Shown: positions 25,252 through 35,101 of the stretch, piece by piece
Layout of the letters: every line of letters starts with the position of its first letter
Position numbering within the stretch: the first letter of the stretch is position 1
Source of the DNA: Stutzerimonas stutzeri
Lineage (GTDB): Bacteria; Pseudomonadota; Gammaproteobacteria; Pseudomonadales; Pseudomonadaceae
Length of the DNA: 64,000 nucleotides
Reading direction: 5' to 3'
NCBI RefSeq assembly: GCF_024451105.1
Contig: NZ_JANGEY010000005.1
Location: 124,001-188,000, forward strand
The notes under the pieces: generated by a model
The model's input: only the letters and a program-made list of their open reading frames with translations
Database searches by the model: none
Told to the model about the DNA's origin: nothing
Position numbers and translations under genes: made by a program

Positions 25252-26799
25252 ATGTCCGGCGAGTCGGCCAAAAGCGGTTTGTTGCGTTCCAGCGCGGTGG
25301 TCAGCGTGATGACCCTGCTTTCGCGGGTGCTGGGCATGGTGCGCGACATGGTGGTGGCCGCCTATTTCGGCTCCAGCCCGGCGGCGGATGCCTTCTTCAT
25401 TGCCTTCAAGATCCCCAACTTCATGCGCCGGCTGTTCGCCGAGGGCGCCTTCGCCCAGGCCTTCGTCCCGGTGCTCTCCGAATACCGCGAACGCCGTACG
25501 CTCGCCGAGGTGAAGCAACTGGTCGACCGGGTCGCCGGCACCCTCGGTCTGACCCTGACGGCGATCACCGCGCTCGGCGTGGTCGCCTCGCCGTACCTGA
25601 TCATGCTGTTCGCGCCGGGCTTTCGCGGCGATCCGGAGAAGCTGGCACTGGCCGGCGACCTGCTGCAGATCACCTTCCCCTATCTGTTGCTGATCTCGCT
25701 GACCGCTTTCTGCGGCGGCATCCTAAACAGCTACGGGCGCTTCGCCGTGCCGGCCTTCACCCCGGTGCTGCTCAACGTCTGCATGATCGGCTCGGCGGTG
25801 CTGCTTACTCCCTATTTCGAGCAACCGATCATGGCGTTGGCTTGGGGCGTGTTCATCGCCGGCCTGGCCCAACTGCTGTTCCAGCTGCCGTTCCTGGCGC
25901 GTATCCGCTTGCTGCCGATCCCGCGGCCCGATCGCAAGGACGAGGGGGTCAGGCGGATCATGACGCTGATGGTGCCGGCGCTGTTCGGGGTGTCGGTCAG
26001 CCAGATCAACCTGCTGCTGGATACCGTACTGGCTTCCTTCCTGCAGAGCGGCAGCGTGTCCTGGCTGTACTATGCCGACCGCCTGTCGGAATTGCCGCTG
26101 GGGGCCTTCGGCATCGCCATCGGCACGGTGATCCTGCCCAGCCTGTCGCGCCAGCATGCCGGCGGCGACCCCAGGGCCTTCTCGGCGACCCTCGACTGGG
26201 CGCTGCGCATGGTGCTGCTGGTCGGCGTGCCGGCGGCGCTGGCCCTGGCGATCCTCTCCGAGCCGCTGATCGCCAGCCTGTTCCACTACGGGGCAATGAC
26301 CACCCGCGACGTGGAGCAGGCGGCCAACGCGCTGGAGGCCTATGCGCTGGGGGTGCTGACCTTCATGCTGATCAAGGTGCTGGCGCCGGGCTTCTTCTCC
26401 CGTCAGGACATGAAGACGCCGGTGCGCATCGCCGTGCAGTGCATGGTCGCCAACATGGTGTTCAACCTGATCCTGGTCTGGCCGCTGCAGCACGTCGGCC
26501 TGGCCCTGGCCACCTCGCTGTCGTCGATGCTCAACACCGCACTGCTGTTCTGGGGGCTGTACAAGGTCGGCGTTTACCGCCCGGCGCCCGGCTGGGGGCT
26601 GTTCGTGGTGCGCCTGCTGGCGGGCTGCGCGGCCATGGTGGCGCTGGTCTGGTGGCTCAACTCGCCCTCCGCCGAATGGTTCGCCTGGGGCTGGCAGCGC
26701 CGTGCCGCGGAGCTGACGCTGCTGGTGGGCGGCGGTATCCTCGCCTATGTCGCGACGCTCGGCCTGCTCGGCCTGCGCCTGCGCCATCTGCGTCACTGA
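25252..26799 (+). CDS. murJ: Lipid II flippase MurJ
   Basis: A 515-residue inner-membrane protein with about 14 hydrophobic segments. It flips lipid II to the periplasm for peptidoglycan synthesis. The MviN/MurJ landmarks are SVMTLLSRVLGMVRDMVVAAYFG, DAFFIAFKIPNFMRRLFAEGAF (in parts), and later SWLYYADRLSELPLGAFGIA with the conserved Arg, and KVLAPGFFSRQDMKTPVRIA. The gene order rpsT-murJ-ribF-ileS is the standard Pseudomonas one. ribF follows after 71 bp. Confidence 0.96.
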   Translation: MSGESAKSGLLRSSAVVSVMTLLSRVLGMVRDMVVAAYFGSSPAADAFFIAFKIPNFMRRLFAEGAFAQAFVPVLSEYRERRTLAEVKQLVDRVAGTLGLTLTAITALGVVASPYLIMLFAPGFRGDPEKLALAGDLLQITFPYLLLISLTAFCGGILNSYGRFAVPAFTPVLLNVCMIGSAVLLTPYFEQPIMALAWGVFIAGLAQLLFQLPFLARIRLLPIPRPDRKDEGVRRIMTLMVPALFGVSVSQINLLLDTVLASFLQSGSVSWLYYADRLSELPLGAFGIAIGTVILPSLSRQHAGGDPRAFSATLDWALRMVLLVGVPAALALAILSEPLIASLFHYGAMTTRDVEQAANALEAYALGVLTFMLIKVLAPGFFSRQDMKTPVRIAVQCMVANMVFNLILVWPLQHVGLALATSLSSMLNTALLFWGLYKVGVYRPAPGWGLFVVRLLAGCAAMVALVWWLNSPSAEWFAWGWQRRAAELTLLVGGGILAYVATLGLLGLRLRHLRH

Positions 26800-26870
26800 C
26801 TCGCCGTCGGGCCTACGCCTGACGCGCGGGCATGGGTATAATCGGCCACTTTGTGAGCAAGACACGTACG

Positions 26871-27821
26871 ATGCAACTGGTCCGAGGTCTTCATAACCTG
26901 CGCCCCTGTCACCAGGGCTGTGTTGCCACCATCGGCAACTTCGACGGCGTGCACCGCGGCCACCAGGGCGTCCTGGCGCGCCTGCGCGAGCGTGCGGCGC
27001 AGGCCGGCCTGCCCAGCTGCGTGGTGATCTTCGAGCCGCAGCCGCGCGAATTCTTCGCTCCGGACAAGGCGCCGCCGCGCATCAGCAGCCTGCGCGAGAA
27101 GCTCGAGCTGCTGCGCGCCTGCGGGGTCGACCGGGTGCTGTGCCTGACCTTCAACCGCCGCCTGCGCGAACTGTCCGCCAACGCCTTCGTTCACCAGATC
27201 CTCGTGGAGGGCCTGGGCGTGCGGCACCTCGAGGTCGGCGACGACTTCCGCTTCGGCTGCGATCGCGCCGGCGACTTCGCCCTGCTGGTCGAGGCCGGAT
27301 TGCGCGAGGGCTTCACCGTCGAGTCGGCCGACACCATCGAGCTGGACGGCGCACGGATCAGCAGCACGCGGCTGCGCGAGGTGCTGGCCGCCGGCGACTT
27401 CGCCATGGCCGAGCGCCTGCTCGGGCGGCCCTACACCATCGGCGGCCGGGTCCTGCACGGGCAGAAGCTCGGCCGCACCCTGGGCGCGCCGACCGCCAAC
27501 CTGCGCCTCGACCGCCTGCGGCCGGCGCTCAGCGGCGTCTATCTGGTCAGCACCGAGCTGGACGGCAAGCGCTGGCCCGGGGTGGCCAACATCGGCACGC
27601 GGCCGAGCGTCGCCGGCGACGGTCGCGCCCACCTCGAGGTGCATCTGCTGGATTACTCCGGCGACCTCTACGGTCGCCGCCTGGTGGTGCAGTTCCACCA
27701 CAAGCTGCGCGACGAGCAGCGTTTCGCCTCCCTGGAGGCACTGAAGTCGGCGATCGACGCGGATATCGCCGCCGCCCGTGCCCACTGGCAGGGTCAACCG
27801 TTAGAGAACCTGATGAAATGA
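26871..27821 (+). CDS. ribF: Bifunctional riboflavin kinase / FAD synthetase
   Basis: A 316-residue enzyme that makes FMN and FAD. The N-terminal adenylyltransferase domain has [13 protein letters not shown] at about residues 18-30 and the later [10 protein letters not shown] motif. The C-terminal riboflavin kinase domain has [11 protein letters not shown] (the PTAN motif) near 207, and ends with the [17 protein letters not shown] block. The start [10 protein letters not shown] is typical; upstream in-frame codons are not conserved. Its stop overlaps the ileS start by ATGA. Confidence 0.96.
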   Translation: MQLVRGLHNLRPCHQGCVATIGNFDGVHRGHQGVLARLRERAAQAGLPSCVVIFEPQPREFFAPDKAPPRISSLREKLELLRACGVDRVLCLTFNRRLRELSANAFVHQILVEGLGVRHLEVGDDFRFGCDRAGDFALLVEAGLREGFTVESADTIELDGARISSTRLREVLAAGDFAMAERLLGRPYTIGGRVLHGQKLGRTLGAPTANLRLDRLRPALSGVYLVSTELDGKRWPGVANIGTRPSVAGDGRAHLEVHLLDYSGDLYGRRLVVQFHHKLRDEQRFASLEALKSAIDADIAAARAHWQGQPLENLMK

Positions 27822-30649
27822 CCGACTACAAAGCGACCCTGAACCTGCCGGAAACGGCATTCCCGATGAAGGCCGGGCTGCCGCAGCGCGAGCCGGAAAC
27901 CCTCAAGTACTGGGACAGCATCGACCTGTACGGCCAGCTGCGCGCCCTCGGTGCCAACCGGCCGAAGTTCGTCCTGCACGACGGCCCGCCGTATGCCAAC
28001 GGCAACATCCACATCGGTCACGCGGTCAACAAGGTTCTCAAGGACATCATCGTCCGCTCCAAGACCCTCGCCGGTTATGACGCCCCCTACGTGCCGGGCT
28101 GGGACTGCCACGGCCTGCCGATCGAGCACAAGGTCGAGGTCACCCACGGCAAGAACCTGCCGGCGGACAAGACCCGCGAGCTGTGCCGCAGCTACGCCAG
28201 CGAGCAGATCGACGGTCAGAAGGCCGACTTCATCCGCCTCGGCGTGCTCGGCGACTGGAGCAACCCGTACAAGACCATGAACTTCGCCAACGAGGCCGGC
28301 GAGATCCGCGCCCTGGCCGAGATGGTCAAGGGCGGCTTCGTGTTCAAGGGCCTCAAGCCGGTCAACTGGTGCTTCGACTGCGGCTCGGCACTGGCCGAGG
28401 CCGAGGTGGAGTACCAGGACAAGAAGTCCGACGCCATCGACGTGGCCTTCGCCGTCGAGGACGCCGACAAGCTGGCCGAAGCCTTCGGTCTGGCCGAGCT
28501 GGCCAAGCCGGCCGCCATCGTGATCTGGACCACCACGCCGTGGACCATCCCGGCCAACCAGGCGCTCAACGTCCACCCCGAGTTCGACTACGCGCTGGTC
28601 GACACCGGCGCGCGCCTGCTGCTGCTGGCCGCCGAGCTGGTGGAAAGCTGCCTGCAGCGCTACGAACTGCAAGGCGAGGTGCTCGCCACCGCCAAGGGCG
28701 CCGCGCTGGAGCACATCCGCTTCCGCCACCCGTTCTACGAACGCTTCTCGCCGGTGTACCTGGCCGAGTACGTCGAGCTGGGCGCCGGTACCGGCATCGT
28801 CCACTCGGCGCCGGCCTACGGCGAGGACGACTTCCGCTCCTGCAAGCACTACGGGATGAGCAACGACGACATCCTCAACCCGGTGCAGAGCAACGGCGTG
28901 TATGTCGCCGATCTGCCGTTCTTCGGCGGCCAGTTCATCTGGAAGGCCAATCCGCAGATCGTCGCCAAGCTCCAGGAAGTCGGTGCGCTGCTCAAGCACG
29001 AGAGCATCAGCCACAGCTACATGCACTGCTGGCGGCACAAGACCCCGCTGATCTACCGCGCCACCGCGCAGTGGTTCGTCGGCATGGACCGCCAGCCGGC
29101 GGCGGGCGCCAGCCTGCGCGAGCGCGCCCTGGCGGCCATCGAGCAGACCGAATTCTTCCCCGGCTGGGGCAAGCCGCGCCTGCACGCGATGATCGCCAAC
29201 CGTCCCGACTGGTGCATCTCGCGCCAGCGCAACTGGGGCGTGCCGATCCCGTTCTTCCTGCACAAGGCCACCGGCGAGCTGCACCCGCGCACCGTCGAGC
29301 TGATGGAGCAGGTCGCCCAGCGCGTCGAGCAGGAGGGCATCGAGGCCTGGTTCAAGCTGGACGCCGCCGAGCTGCTCGGTGACGAGGCCGCCGACTACGA
29401 CAAGATCAGCGACACCCTCGACGTCTGGTTCGACTCCGGCACCACCCACTGGCACGTGATGCGCGGCTCGCACCCGATGGGCCACGCGCAGGGTCCGCGC
29501 GCCGACCTCTACCTGGAAGGCTCCGACCAGCACCGTGGCTGGTTCCACAGCTCGCTGCTGACCGGCGCGGCGATCGACGGCCACGCGCCGTACCGCGGCC
29601 TGCTGACCCACGGCTTCGTGGTCGACGAGAACGGCCGCAAGATGTCCAAGTCGCTGGGCAACGTCATCGCCCCGCAGGAAGTCACCGACAGCATGGGCGC
29701 CGACATCCTGCGCCTGTGGGTTTCGGCCACCGACTACTCCGGCGAGATGGCGGTGTCCAAGCAGATCCTCCAGCGCAGCGCCGACGCCTACCGGCGGATC
29801 CGCAACACCATGCGCTTCCTGCTCTCCAACCTCAGCGGCTTCAACCCGGCCACCGACCTGCTGGAGCCGTCGCAGATGCTGGCGCTGGATCGCTGGGCGG
29901 TGGACGCCGCCGCGCGCCTGCAGGGCGAGCTGACCGAGGCCTACGAGCAGTACCGTTTCTGGAACGTCTACTCGCGTGTGCACAACTTCTGCGTGCAGGA
30001 GCTGGGCGGCTTCTACCTGGACATCATCAAGGACCGCCAGTACACCACCGGTGCCGACAGCCAGGCACGCCGCTCCTGCCAGACCGCGCTGTTCCACATC
30101 GCCGAGGCGCTGGTGCGCTGGATCGCGCCGATCCTCGCCTTCACCGCCGAGGAGATCTGGCAGTACCTGCCGGGCGAGCGCAACCCGTCGGTGTTCCTCA
30201 ACACCTGGTACGACGGCCTGTTCGAACTGGACGCCGACGCCGAGCTGGGCCGCGAGTTCTGGGCCGAGGCGATGGCGGTCAAGGCCGCGGTCAACAAGGA
30301 GCTGGAGAACCAGCGCAACGCCAAGACCCTCGGCGGCAACCTGCAGGCCGAAGTCACCCTGTACGCCGAGGAGGCGCTGGCCGCCCGGCTGGCCAGGCTG
30401 GGCGACGAACTGCGCTTCGTGCTGATCACATCCGCAGCCAGCCTGGCGCCGCTGGCCGAGGCCCCGGCCGATGCGGTGGACAGCGAGCTGTCGGGCCTCA
30501 AGCTGCGCGTGCTCAAGTCGGGCCATGCCAAGTGCACCCGCTGCTGGCACTTCCGCGCGGACGTCGGTACGCACGCCGAGCACCCGGAGCTGTGCGGCCG
30601 CTGTGTGGACAACGTCAGCGGCAGCGGCGAGGTGCGCCTGCATGCGTGA
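27818..30649 (+). CDS. ileS: Isoleucyl-tRNA synthetase
   Basis: A 943-residue class I synthetase. HIGH is in [11 protein letters not shown] at about residue 63 and KMSKS in [10 protein letters not shown] at about 607. An editing domain lies between ([12 protein letters not shown]). The C-terminal zinc finger is CTRCWHFR with a second CGRC, so it is the bacterial type I enzyme, the mupirocin-sensitive class. It is coupled to ribF on one side and to lspA by an eight-base overlap on the other. Confidence 0.98.
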   Translation: MTDYKATLNLPETAFPMKAGLPQREPETLKYWDSIDLYGQLRALGANRPKFVLHDGPPYANGNIHIGHAVNKVLKDIIVRSKTLAGYDAPYVPGWDCHGLPIEHKVEVTHGKNLPADKTRELCRSYASEQIDGQKADFIRLGVLGDWSNPYKTMNFANEAGEIRALAEMVKGGFVFKGLKPVNWCFDCGSALAEAEVEYQDKKSDAIDVAFAVEDADKLAEAFGLAELAKPAAIVIWTTTPWTIPANQALNVHPEFDYALVDTGARLLLLAAELVESCLQRYELQGEVLATAKGAALEHIRFRHPFYERFSPVYLAEYVELGAGTGIVHSAPAYGEDDFRSCKHYGMSNDDILNPVQSNGVYVADLPFFGGQFIWKANPQIVAKLQEVGALLKHESISHSYMHCWRHKTPLIYRATAQWFVGMDRQPAAGASLRERALAAIEQTEFFPGWGKPRLHAMIANRPDWCISRQRNWGVPIPFFLHKATGELHPRTVELMEQVAQRVEQEGIEAWFKLDAAELLGDEAADYDKISDTLDVWFDSGTTHWHVMRGSHPMGHAQGPRADLYLEGSDQHRGWFHSSLLTGAAIDGHAPYRGLLTHGFVVDENGRKMSKSLGNVIAPQEVTDSMGADILRLWVSATDYSGEMAVSKQILQRSADAYRRIRNTMRFLLSNLSGFNPATDLLEPSQMLALDRWAVDAAARLQGELTEAYEQYRFWNVYSRVHNFCVQELGGFYLDIIKDRQYTTGADSQARRSCQTALFHIAEALVRWIAPILAFTAEEIWQYLPGERNPSVFLNTWYDGLFELDADAELGREFWAEAMAVKAAVNKELENQRNAKTLGGNLQAEVTLYAEEALAARLARLGDELRFVLITSAASLAPLAEAPADAVDSELSGLKLRVLKSGHAKCTRCWHFRADVGTHAEHPELCGRCVDNVSGSGEVRLHA

Positions 30650-31151
30650 GGCTGCCGGGCGCTCCAGCGCCTTGCCCTGGCTGTGGTTGAGCGCGATCGT
30701 CTTCGTGCTCGACCAGGCCAGCAAGCTGTACTTCGACAGCAGCCTGCAGATGCACCAGCAGATCGTGGTCATCCCCGATTACTTCAGCTGGACCCTGGCC
30801 TACAACACCGGCGCGGCCTTCAGCTTCCTCGCCGACCACGGCGGCTGGCAGCGCTGGTTGTTCGCGATCATCGCCGTCGGCGTCAGTGCCGTGCTGGTGG
30901 TCTGGCTCAGGCGCCTGCCGCGCCGCGGTCAGGGCTGGCTGGCGCTGGGCCTGGCGCTGGTGCTGGGCGGCGCCGTGGGCAACCTGTTCGACCGGGTGGT
31001 CTACGGCCACGTGATCGACTTCATCCTGGTCCACTGGCAGAACCGCTGGTATTTCCCGGCCTTCAACGTCGCCGACTGCGCGATCAGCGTCGGTGCCGTG
31101 CTGCTGGCCCTGGACATGTTCAAATCCGAGAAGAGCGGAGATTCGCAATGA
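30642..31151 (+). CDS. lspA: Lipoprotein signal peptidase (signal peptidase II)
   Basis: A 169-residue inner-membrane aspartyl protease that removes lipoprotein signal peptides. There are four hydrophobic segments. The conserved motifs are [27 protein letters not shown] (first catalytic Asp region) and FNVADCAIS (second catalytic Asp). It overlaps ileS and fkpB, so it is part of the ribF-ileS-lspA-fkpB-ispH run. Confidence 0.97.
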   Translation: MREAAGRSSALPWLWLSAIVFVLDQASKLYFDSSLQMHQQIVVIPDYFSWTLAYNTGAAFSFLADHGGWQRWLFAIIAVGVSAVLVVWLRRLPRRGQGWLALGLALVLGGAVGNLFDRVVYGHVIDFILVHWQNRWYFPAFNVADCAISVGAVLLALDMFKSEKSGDSQ

Positions 31152-31585
31152 CTGAACAGCGCATCGGCCCCGAGCGCCAGGTAACCCTGCACTTCGCCCT
31201 CAAGCTCGAGTCGGGCGACGTGGTCGACAGCACCGAAGGCAAGAATCCGGCCGTGTTCAAGGTCGGCGACGGCAACCTGCTGCCCGGCTTCGAGCAGGCC
31301 CTCTACGGCCTCAAGGCCGGCGACAAGCGCTCGCTGGCCATCGAGCCCGAGCACGGCTTCGGCCAACCGAACCCGCAGAACGTGCAGGTCATGCCGCGCG
31401 GCAACTTCGAGGGCATGGAACTCTCCGAGGGCCTGCTGATCATCTTCAACGACGCCGCCAACGCCGAACTGCCCGGGGTGGTCAAGGCCTTCGACGACCA
31501 GCAGGTGACCATCGACTTCAACCACCCGCTGGCCGGCAAGCGCCTGACCTTCGACGTGGAAATCGTCGACGTGCAGCCGGCCTGA
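31148..31585 (+). CDS. fkpB: FKBP-type peptidyl-prolyl isomerase FkpB (SlpA)
   Basis: A 145-residue SlyD-like isomerase without a His-rich tail: VTLHFALKLESGDVVDS, the IF domain around EPEHGFGQPNPQN, and FNHPLAGKRLTFDVEIV. It is a cytoplasmic folding helper that is always linked to lspA and ispH in gammaproteobacteria. Its start overlaps the lspA stop. Confidence 0.95.
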   Translation: MTEQRIGPERQVTLHFALKLESGDVVDSTEGKNPAVFKVGDGNLLPGFEQALYGLKAGDKRSLAIEPEHGFGQPNPQNVQVMPRGNFEGMELSEGLLIIFNDAANAELPGVVKAFDDQQVTIDFNHPLAGKRLTFDVEIVDVQPA

Positions 31586-31592
31586 GCCTGTA

Positions 31593-31626
31593 GTAGGGCG
31601 GGTTAGGGCGCAGGCCGTAACCCGCC
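31593..31626. repeat. Short palindromic repeat, GTAGGGCGGGTT type
   Basis: GTAGGGCGGGTTAGGG, then GGCCGTAACCCGCC. It shares the core of the elements at 2435 and 47427 but lacks the outer right end. It lies in the fkpB-ispH gap. Confidence 0.5.
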
Positions 31627-31684
31627 AACCAGGCCGTAGGCCTGGCGTGCGCCCCCCTTGAATTTCCGCGTGCCGAGACCAGCC

Positions 31685-32632
31685 ATGCAAATCACCCTCG
31701 CCAATCCCCGCGGCTTCTGCGCCGGCGTCGACCGCGCCATCGAGATCGTCAACCGTGCCCTCGACGTGTTCGGCCCGCCGATCTACGTGCGTCACGAAGT
31801 GGTGCACAACAAGTTCGTGGTCGAGGGCCTGCGCGCGCGCGGCGCGATCTTCGTCGAGGAACTCGACCAGGTGCCGGACGACGTCATCGTCATCTTCAGC
31901 GCCCATGGCGTATCCCAGGCGGTGCGCGACGAAGCGGCGCGGCGCGGCCTCAAGGTGTTCGACGCCACCTGCCCGCTGGTGACCAAGGTGCATCTCGAGG
32001 TCGCCCGCTACAGCCGCGATGGCCAGGAGTGCATCCTCATCGGCCACGCCGGTCACCCCGAGGTGGAAGGCACCATGGGCCAGTACGACGGCCGCAACGG
32101 AGGCGCCATCTACCTGGTCGAGGACGAGGAGGATGTCGAGCGCCTTGCGGTGCGCAACCCCGAGGCGCTGGCCTACGTCACCCAGACCACCCTGTCGATG
32201 GACGACACCTCCAGGGTCATCGACGCCCTGCGCGCGCGCTTCCCGGCCATCCAGGGGCCGCGCAAGAGCGACATCTGCTACGCCACCCAGAACCGCCAGG
32301 ACGCGGTCAAGCAGCTCGCCGAGGACTGCGACCTGCTGCTGGTGGTCGGCAGCCCGAACAGCTCCAACTCCAACCGCCTGCGCGAACTGGCCGAGCGCAT
32401 GGGTACGCCTGCCTACCTGATCGACGGCGCCGACGACCTCCGGCGCGAGTGGTTCGACGGCCGGCGGAAGGTCGGCATCACCGCCGGCGCCTCGGCACCG
32501 GAGGTGCTGGTCCAGGGGGTGATCGCCTGCCTGCGCGAATGGGGTGCCGACGAGGTGCGCGAGCTGGACGGCCAGCCGGAGAACGTGACCTTCGCGATGC
32601 CGAAGGAGCTGCGGGTGGTGCAGGAGGGCTGA
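31685..32632 (+). CDS. ispH: 4-Hydroxy-3-methylbut-2-enyl diphosphate reductase
   Basis: A 315-residue iron-sulfur enzyme, the last step of the MEP isoprenoid pathway. The three cluster cysteines are in [16 protein letters not shown] (about residue 12), [14 protein letters not shown] (about 96) and [15 protein letters not shown] (about 198), with the [14 protein letters not shown]-type block later. It is last in the ileS-lspA run. The preceding gap holds a partial repeat. Confidence 0.96.
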   Translation: MQITLANPRGFCAGVDRAIEIVNRALDVFGPPIYVRHEVVHNKFVVEGLRARGAIFVEELDQVPDDVIVIFSAHGVSQAVRDEAARRGLKVFDATCPLVTKVHLEVARYSRDGQECILIGHAGHPEVEGTMGQYDGRNGGAIYLVEDEEDVERLAVRNPEALAYVTQTTLSMDDTSRVIDALRARFPAIQGPRKSDICYATQNRQDAVKQLAEDCDLLLVVGSPNSSNSNRLRELAERMGTPAYLIDGADDLRREWFDGRRKVGITAGASAPEVLVQGVIACLREWGADEVRELDGQPENVTFAMPKELRVVQEG

Positions 32633-32647
32633 GGGGCGGGCGCGCGG

Positions 32648-33163
32648 TCAGCAACTGCCTGCCGCGCCGATCTCGGTGCGCACCCGGCCGCTGGCAGCCA
32701 GCACCAGGCGCCTGATCGCCTGCTTGCCGCTTTCGTGGCACAGGCTGATGGTGCCTGCCTGGAGGGCGCCGCTCTGGAGTCTGGTGCGCCCTGTGGGCGT
32801 GTAGCGAATGTAGCGCCTCACCGGCGTGTTGCCGCTGATGCGCACGCCTTTGGCAATGGCATCGCCGATCTTCAGAATCGGTTCATCCGCATCCAGAGCG
32901 CCATTGCCGTTGTGGTCGACGAATATTCGCCAGCCACTACTCCATTCGCCATCCTGGTTGTCGAGCACGACGGGCCGTCTGCGCATGATCGCCTCCTGGC
33001 GTGCGCGGGTCAGCGCCATGCCGAGATCGATGCTGGCCTGTCGCAGCTGCTGGCCATGGATCGTCTGGCGCATGGCGGGAGTGGCGATGCTGAGGCCGAT
33101 CGACAGCACGGCCAGCGCGAGGATGACTTCTGTCAGGGTAAAGCCGCGGATTGAACCGAGCAT
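32648..33163 (-). CDS. GspH/FimT family minor pseudopilin
   Basis: A 171-residue type IV pilin-like protein on the strand opposite to the other pilins. The prepilin leader is MLGSIRG before FTLTEVILALAVLSIG, giving cleavage between Gly7 and Phe8 with Glu5 of the mature protein kept. A GspH-like C-terminal domain follows (ISLCHESGKQAIRRLVLAASGRVR, in parts). It resembles FimT of P. aeruginosa. FimT-type pilins bind DNA in some competent species. It faces ispH and is divergent from pilE. Confidence 0.78.
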   Translation of the reverse strand: MLGSIRGFTLTEVILALAVLSIGLSIATPAMRQTIHGQQLRQASIDLGMALTRARQEAIMRRRPVVLDNQDGEWSSGWRIFVDHNGNGALDADEPILKIGDAIAKGVRISGNTPVRRYIRYTPTGRTRLQSGALQAGTISLCHESGKQAIRRLVLAASGRVRTEIGAAGSC

Positions 33164-33479
33164 GGCGTCCGTGCTCCTGTCGGTTGGCGGGGGCTCCCGC
33201 GTCCTGCGGGAACTGGCGGTAAAGGTTAGCGTGGTCGAGCGGTGTGATCCGGGAATCGTGGCAAAGTTTGCCGTACTTCACAGTGGCTCGCCGGACAGGC
33301 GGGCAAATGGACCAGTCGTCGCATGAAGGATCTTGTTCCGAGCGCTGCGGTGCAATGATCGCTCTCGCAGAACGCACGGAAGCGTTGAGCCGTGCAGCGA
33401 TTCTGCCGGGCAGATCAAGATCGCAGCGGATGGCTTTGGGTAGACTCGCGGGGCTTCATGATCGAATAGGGGCGATGTC
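33164..33479. promoter_or_regulatory. Divergent intergenic region of the pilin cluster
   Basis: A 316-bp gap between the leftward FimT-like gene and rightward pilE. It contains the perfect palindrome GGCAAAGTTTGCC at about 33260-33272 and an otherwise featureless GC-rich stretch. The palindrome resembles a -24/-12 pair at first sight, but its GG-to-GC spacing is two bases short for sigma-54. A regulator site is possible. Confidence 0.35.
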
Positions 33480-33902
33480 GTGGTGGACAAGCAAATGCAG
33501 CGGGGCTTTTCGCTCATCGAGTTGATGATCGCCGTAGCGATCATCGGTGTCATAGCGGCCATTGCCTGGCCGAACTATCAGGACTATATCGCTCGCGGCA
33601 AGCGAGCCGAGGCCCAGGCCTATCTGATGGATCTGGCCCAGCGGCAGCAGCAATTCATGTTGGATGCCCGGCGCTATACGGGCACGCTCGCCGATCTTGG
33701 CGTGAGCATGCCAGCCAGTGTCGCCAACAACTATCAGACGCCGACGATCACGCTCGCCGGCCCGCCACCGACCTTCACCATCACCCTTGCGCCCAAGTCG
33801 CCGGGGGCGATGAGCGCCGATGGCAGTCTGATCGTCAATAGTGCCGGTACCAAACTGCGGCGTATCACCAGTGGGGGGGCGACGGTCGACAAGGCCTGGT
33901 AG
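33480..33902 (+). CDS. pilE: Type IV minor pilin PilE
   Basis: A 140-residue prepilin. The leader is MVDKQMQRG, then [20 protein letters not shown], the class IVa pattern with Glu5. The PilE family block [28 protein letters not shown] is present in parts, and the [10 protein letters not shown] loop follows. The start is a GTG with AGGGG seven bases upstream; an internal ATG would leave too short a leader. It opens the rightward minor pilin run instead of closing it, as pilE does in P. aeruginosa. Confidence 0.85.
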   Translation: MVDKQMQRGFSLIELMIAVAIIGVIAAIAWPNYQDYIARGKRAEAQAYLMDLAQRQQQFMLDARRYTGTLADLGVSMPASVANNYQTPTITLAGPPPTFTITLAPKSPGAMSADGSLIVNSAGTKLRRITSGGATVDKAW

Positions 33903-34018
33903 TTCCTCTGGAGCCGGCGGTGCGCCGGCAACGCTTTTTTCGATGCGCAAGCATTCACCAAGTGTTTTCGGGGTCGTGTATGTGGAGCGGGTTGCACGGT
34001 GGTAGCGAGACAGGGGAC

Positions 34019-34534
34019 ATGCCTCGCTGCAAGGTGGCAGGTTTCACGGTGATCGAGCTCATGATCGCTCTGGCGATCATGAGCCTGCTGCTGGGGGTCG
34101 CCGCACCTGCGTTCAACGGCATGGTGGCCAGTCAGAGGGTCAAGACGGCTACCTTGGATCTGCATGCCAGCCTCTTGCAGGCTCGTTCCGAAGCAGTGAA
34201 GCGCAACGGGACCGTTCGGATTCGTCCTCCGGCGGGCAGTGACGACTGGGCGGACGGCTGGGTGATACCGAATCCGCAAACGCCGAACTCGGATAGCAAT
34301 CCGTTGTTCCAGTCCCTGCCGTCTGCCGGCCTGGAGATCACCTCCGATGCAGCCTACTTCGACTTCAGGGCATCGGGGCGCGTTGAAAGCGATATCGCCG
34401 CCAATGGCGACGGCGAGTTTCTCCTGCAGATTGCCTCTGCAACCGACAGCAGCAAGAAGCGCTGCCTGGCGATAGGTCTTGCCGGTAGGGCCCGATCCGT
34501 ACCTTGCCCGGATACAGACGGAGACGACGAATGA
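34019..34534 (+). CDS. fimU: Type IV minor pilin FimU-like
   Basis: A 171-residue GspH-type minor pilin. The leader MPRCKVAG is cut before FTVIELMIALAIMSLLLGVA. The rest has GspH features (ASLLQARSEAVKRNGTVRI, ending near CLAIGLAGRARSVPC). FimU links the minor pilins to the pilus. I chose the ATG at 34019 for its eight-residue leader, although the AGGGG upstream is rather close; an ATG at 33980 would give a 21-residue leader. The stop overlaps pilV by ATGA. Confidence 0.78.
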   Translation: MPRCKVAGFTVIELMIALAIMSLLLGVAAPAFNGMVASQRVKTATLDLHASLLQARSEAVKRNGTVRIRPPAGSDDWADGWVIPNPQTPNSDSNPLFQSLPSAGLEITSDAAYFDFRASGRVESDIAANGDGEFLLQIASATDSSKKRCLAIGLAGRARSVPCPDTDGDDE

Positions 34535-35100
34535 ACATGCGTTCAAGCAGCCGGGGAGGCGCTCAGGCGGGGTTCAGTCTGATCGAGATTCTCGTCACCC
34601 TGCTGATTCTGGCGATCGGCCTGCTGGGCCTCGCCGGATTGCAGACGCGGATGCTGACGACCGAGCTCGAGTCCTTCCAGCGCTCCCAGGCGTTGGTGCT
34701 GGCCCAGGACATGGTGAACAGGATCAATGCCAATCGGGTTGCCGCCAGAAGCTCGGCCTACAGTGGGAGCACGGTATACGGAACCGGCAATACGCTGGGC
34801 GACTCCGGTTGTGGCGGAGCCGACGACCTGTGCCAGTGGAGCCAGGCTCTGAAGGGGGCAGGCACCAGAAGTGCGGATGATGGCAGCATCGTCGGTGCAC
34901 TGGTCGGCGCGCGTGGCTGCGTGGAAACCGTGAGCGGGGTGGGCGCATCCGAGGTGGTCCTGCGCGTTACCGTCGTATGGCAGGGGATGACGTCTACGGT
35001 GGCGCCGTCGCTGGGCTGCGGTCAGGGGTTGTACGGAGCAGACGATGGCATGCGCCGCGCCGTTTCCATGCTTGTCACACTGGCCTATCTGGGGAGCTGA
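34531..35100 (+). CDS. pilV: Type IV minor pilin PilV
   Basis: A 189-residue prepilin. A basic leader (MNMRSSSRGGAQAG) precedes FSLIEILVTLLILAIGLLGLAGLQ, the PilV/GspI hallmark. The body has LAQDMVNRINANR and two Cys pairs that probably form disulfides outside the membrane. It is translationally coupled to fimU and followed directly by pilW. It helps form the pilus tip complex with PilW, PilX and PilY1. Confidence 0.88.
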   Translation: MNMRSSSRGGAQAGFSLIEILVTLLILAIGLLGLAGLQTRMLTTELESFQRSQALVLAQDMVNRINANRVAARSSAYSGSTVYGTGNTLGDSGCGGADDLCQWSQALKGAGTRSADDGSIVGALVGARGCVETVSGVGASEVVLRVTVVWQGMTSTVAPSLGCGQGLYGADDGMRRAVSMLVTLAYLGS

Positions 35101-35101
35101 C

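Noticed and set aside
27794-30772. Long antisense frame of nearly 1000 codons opposite ileS
   Set aside because: ileS is certain. The antisense translation has no recognisable motif and follows from codon bias.
33255-33275. Sigma-54 promoter for the pilin genes
   Set aside because: TGGCAAAGTTTGCC has only eight bases between GG and GC; sigma-54 needs ten. It is better described as a palindrome.
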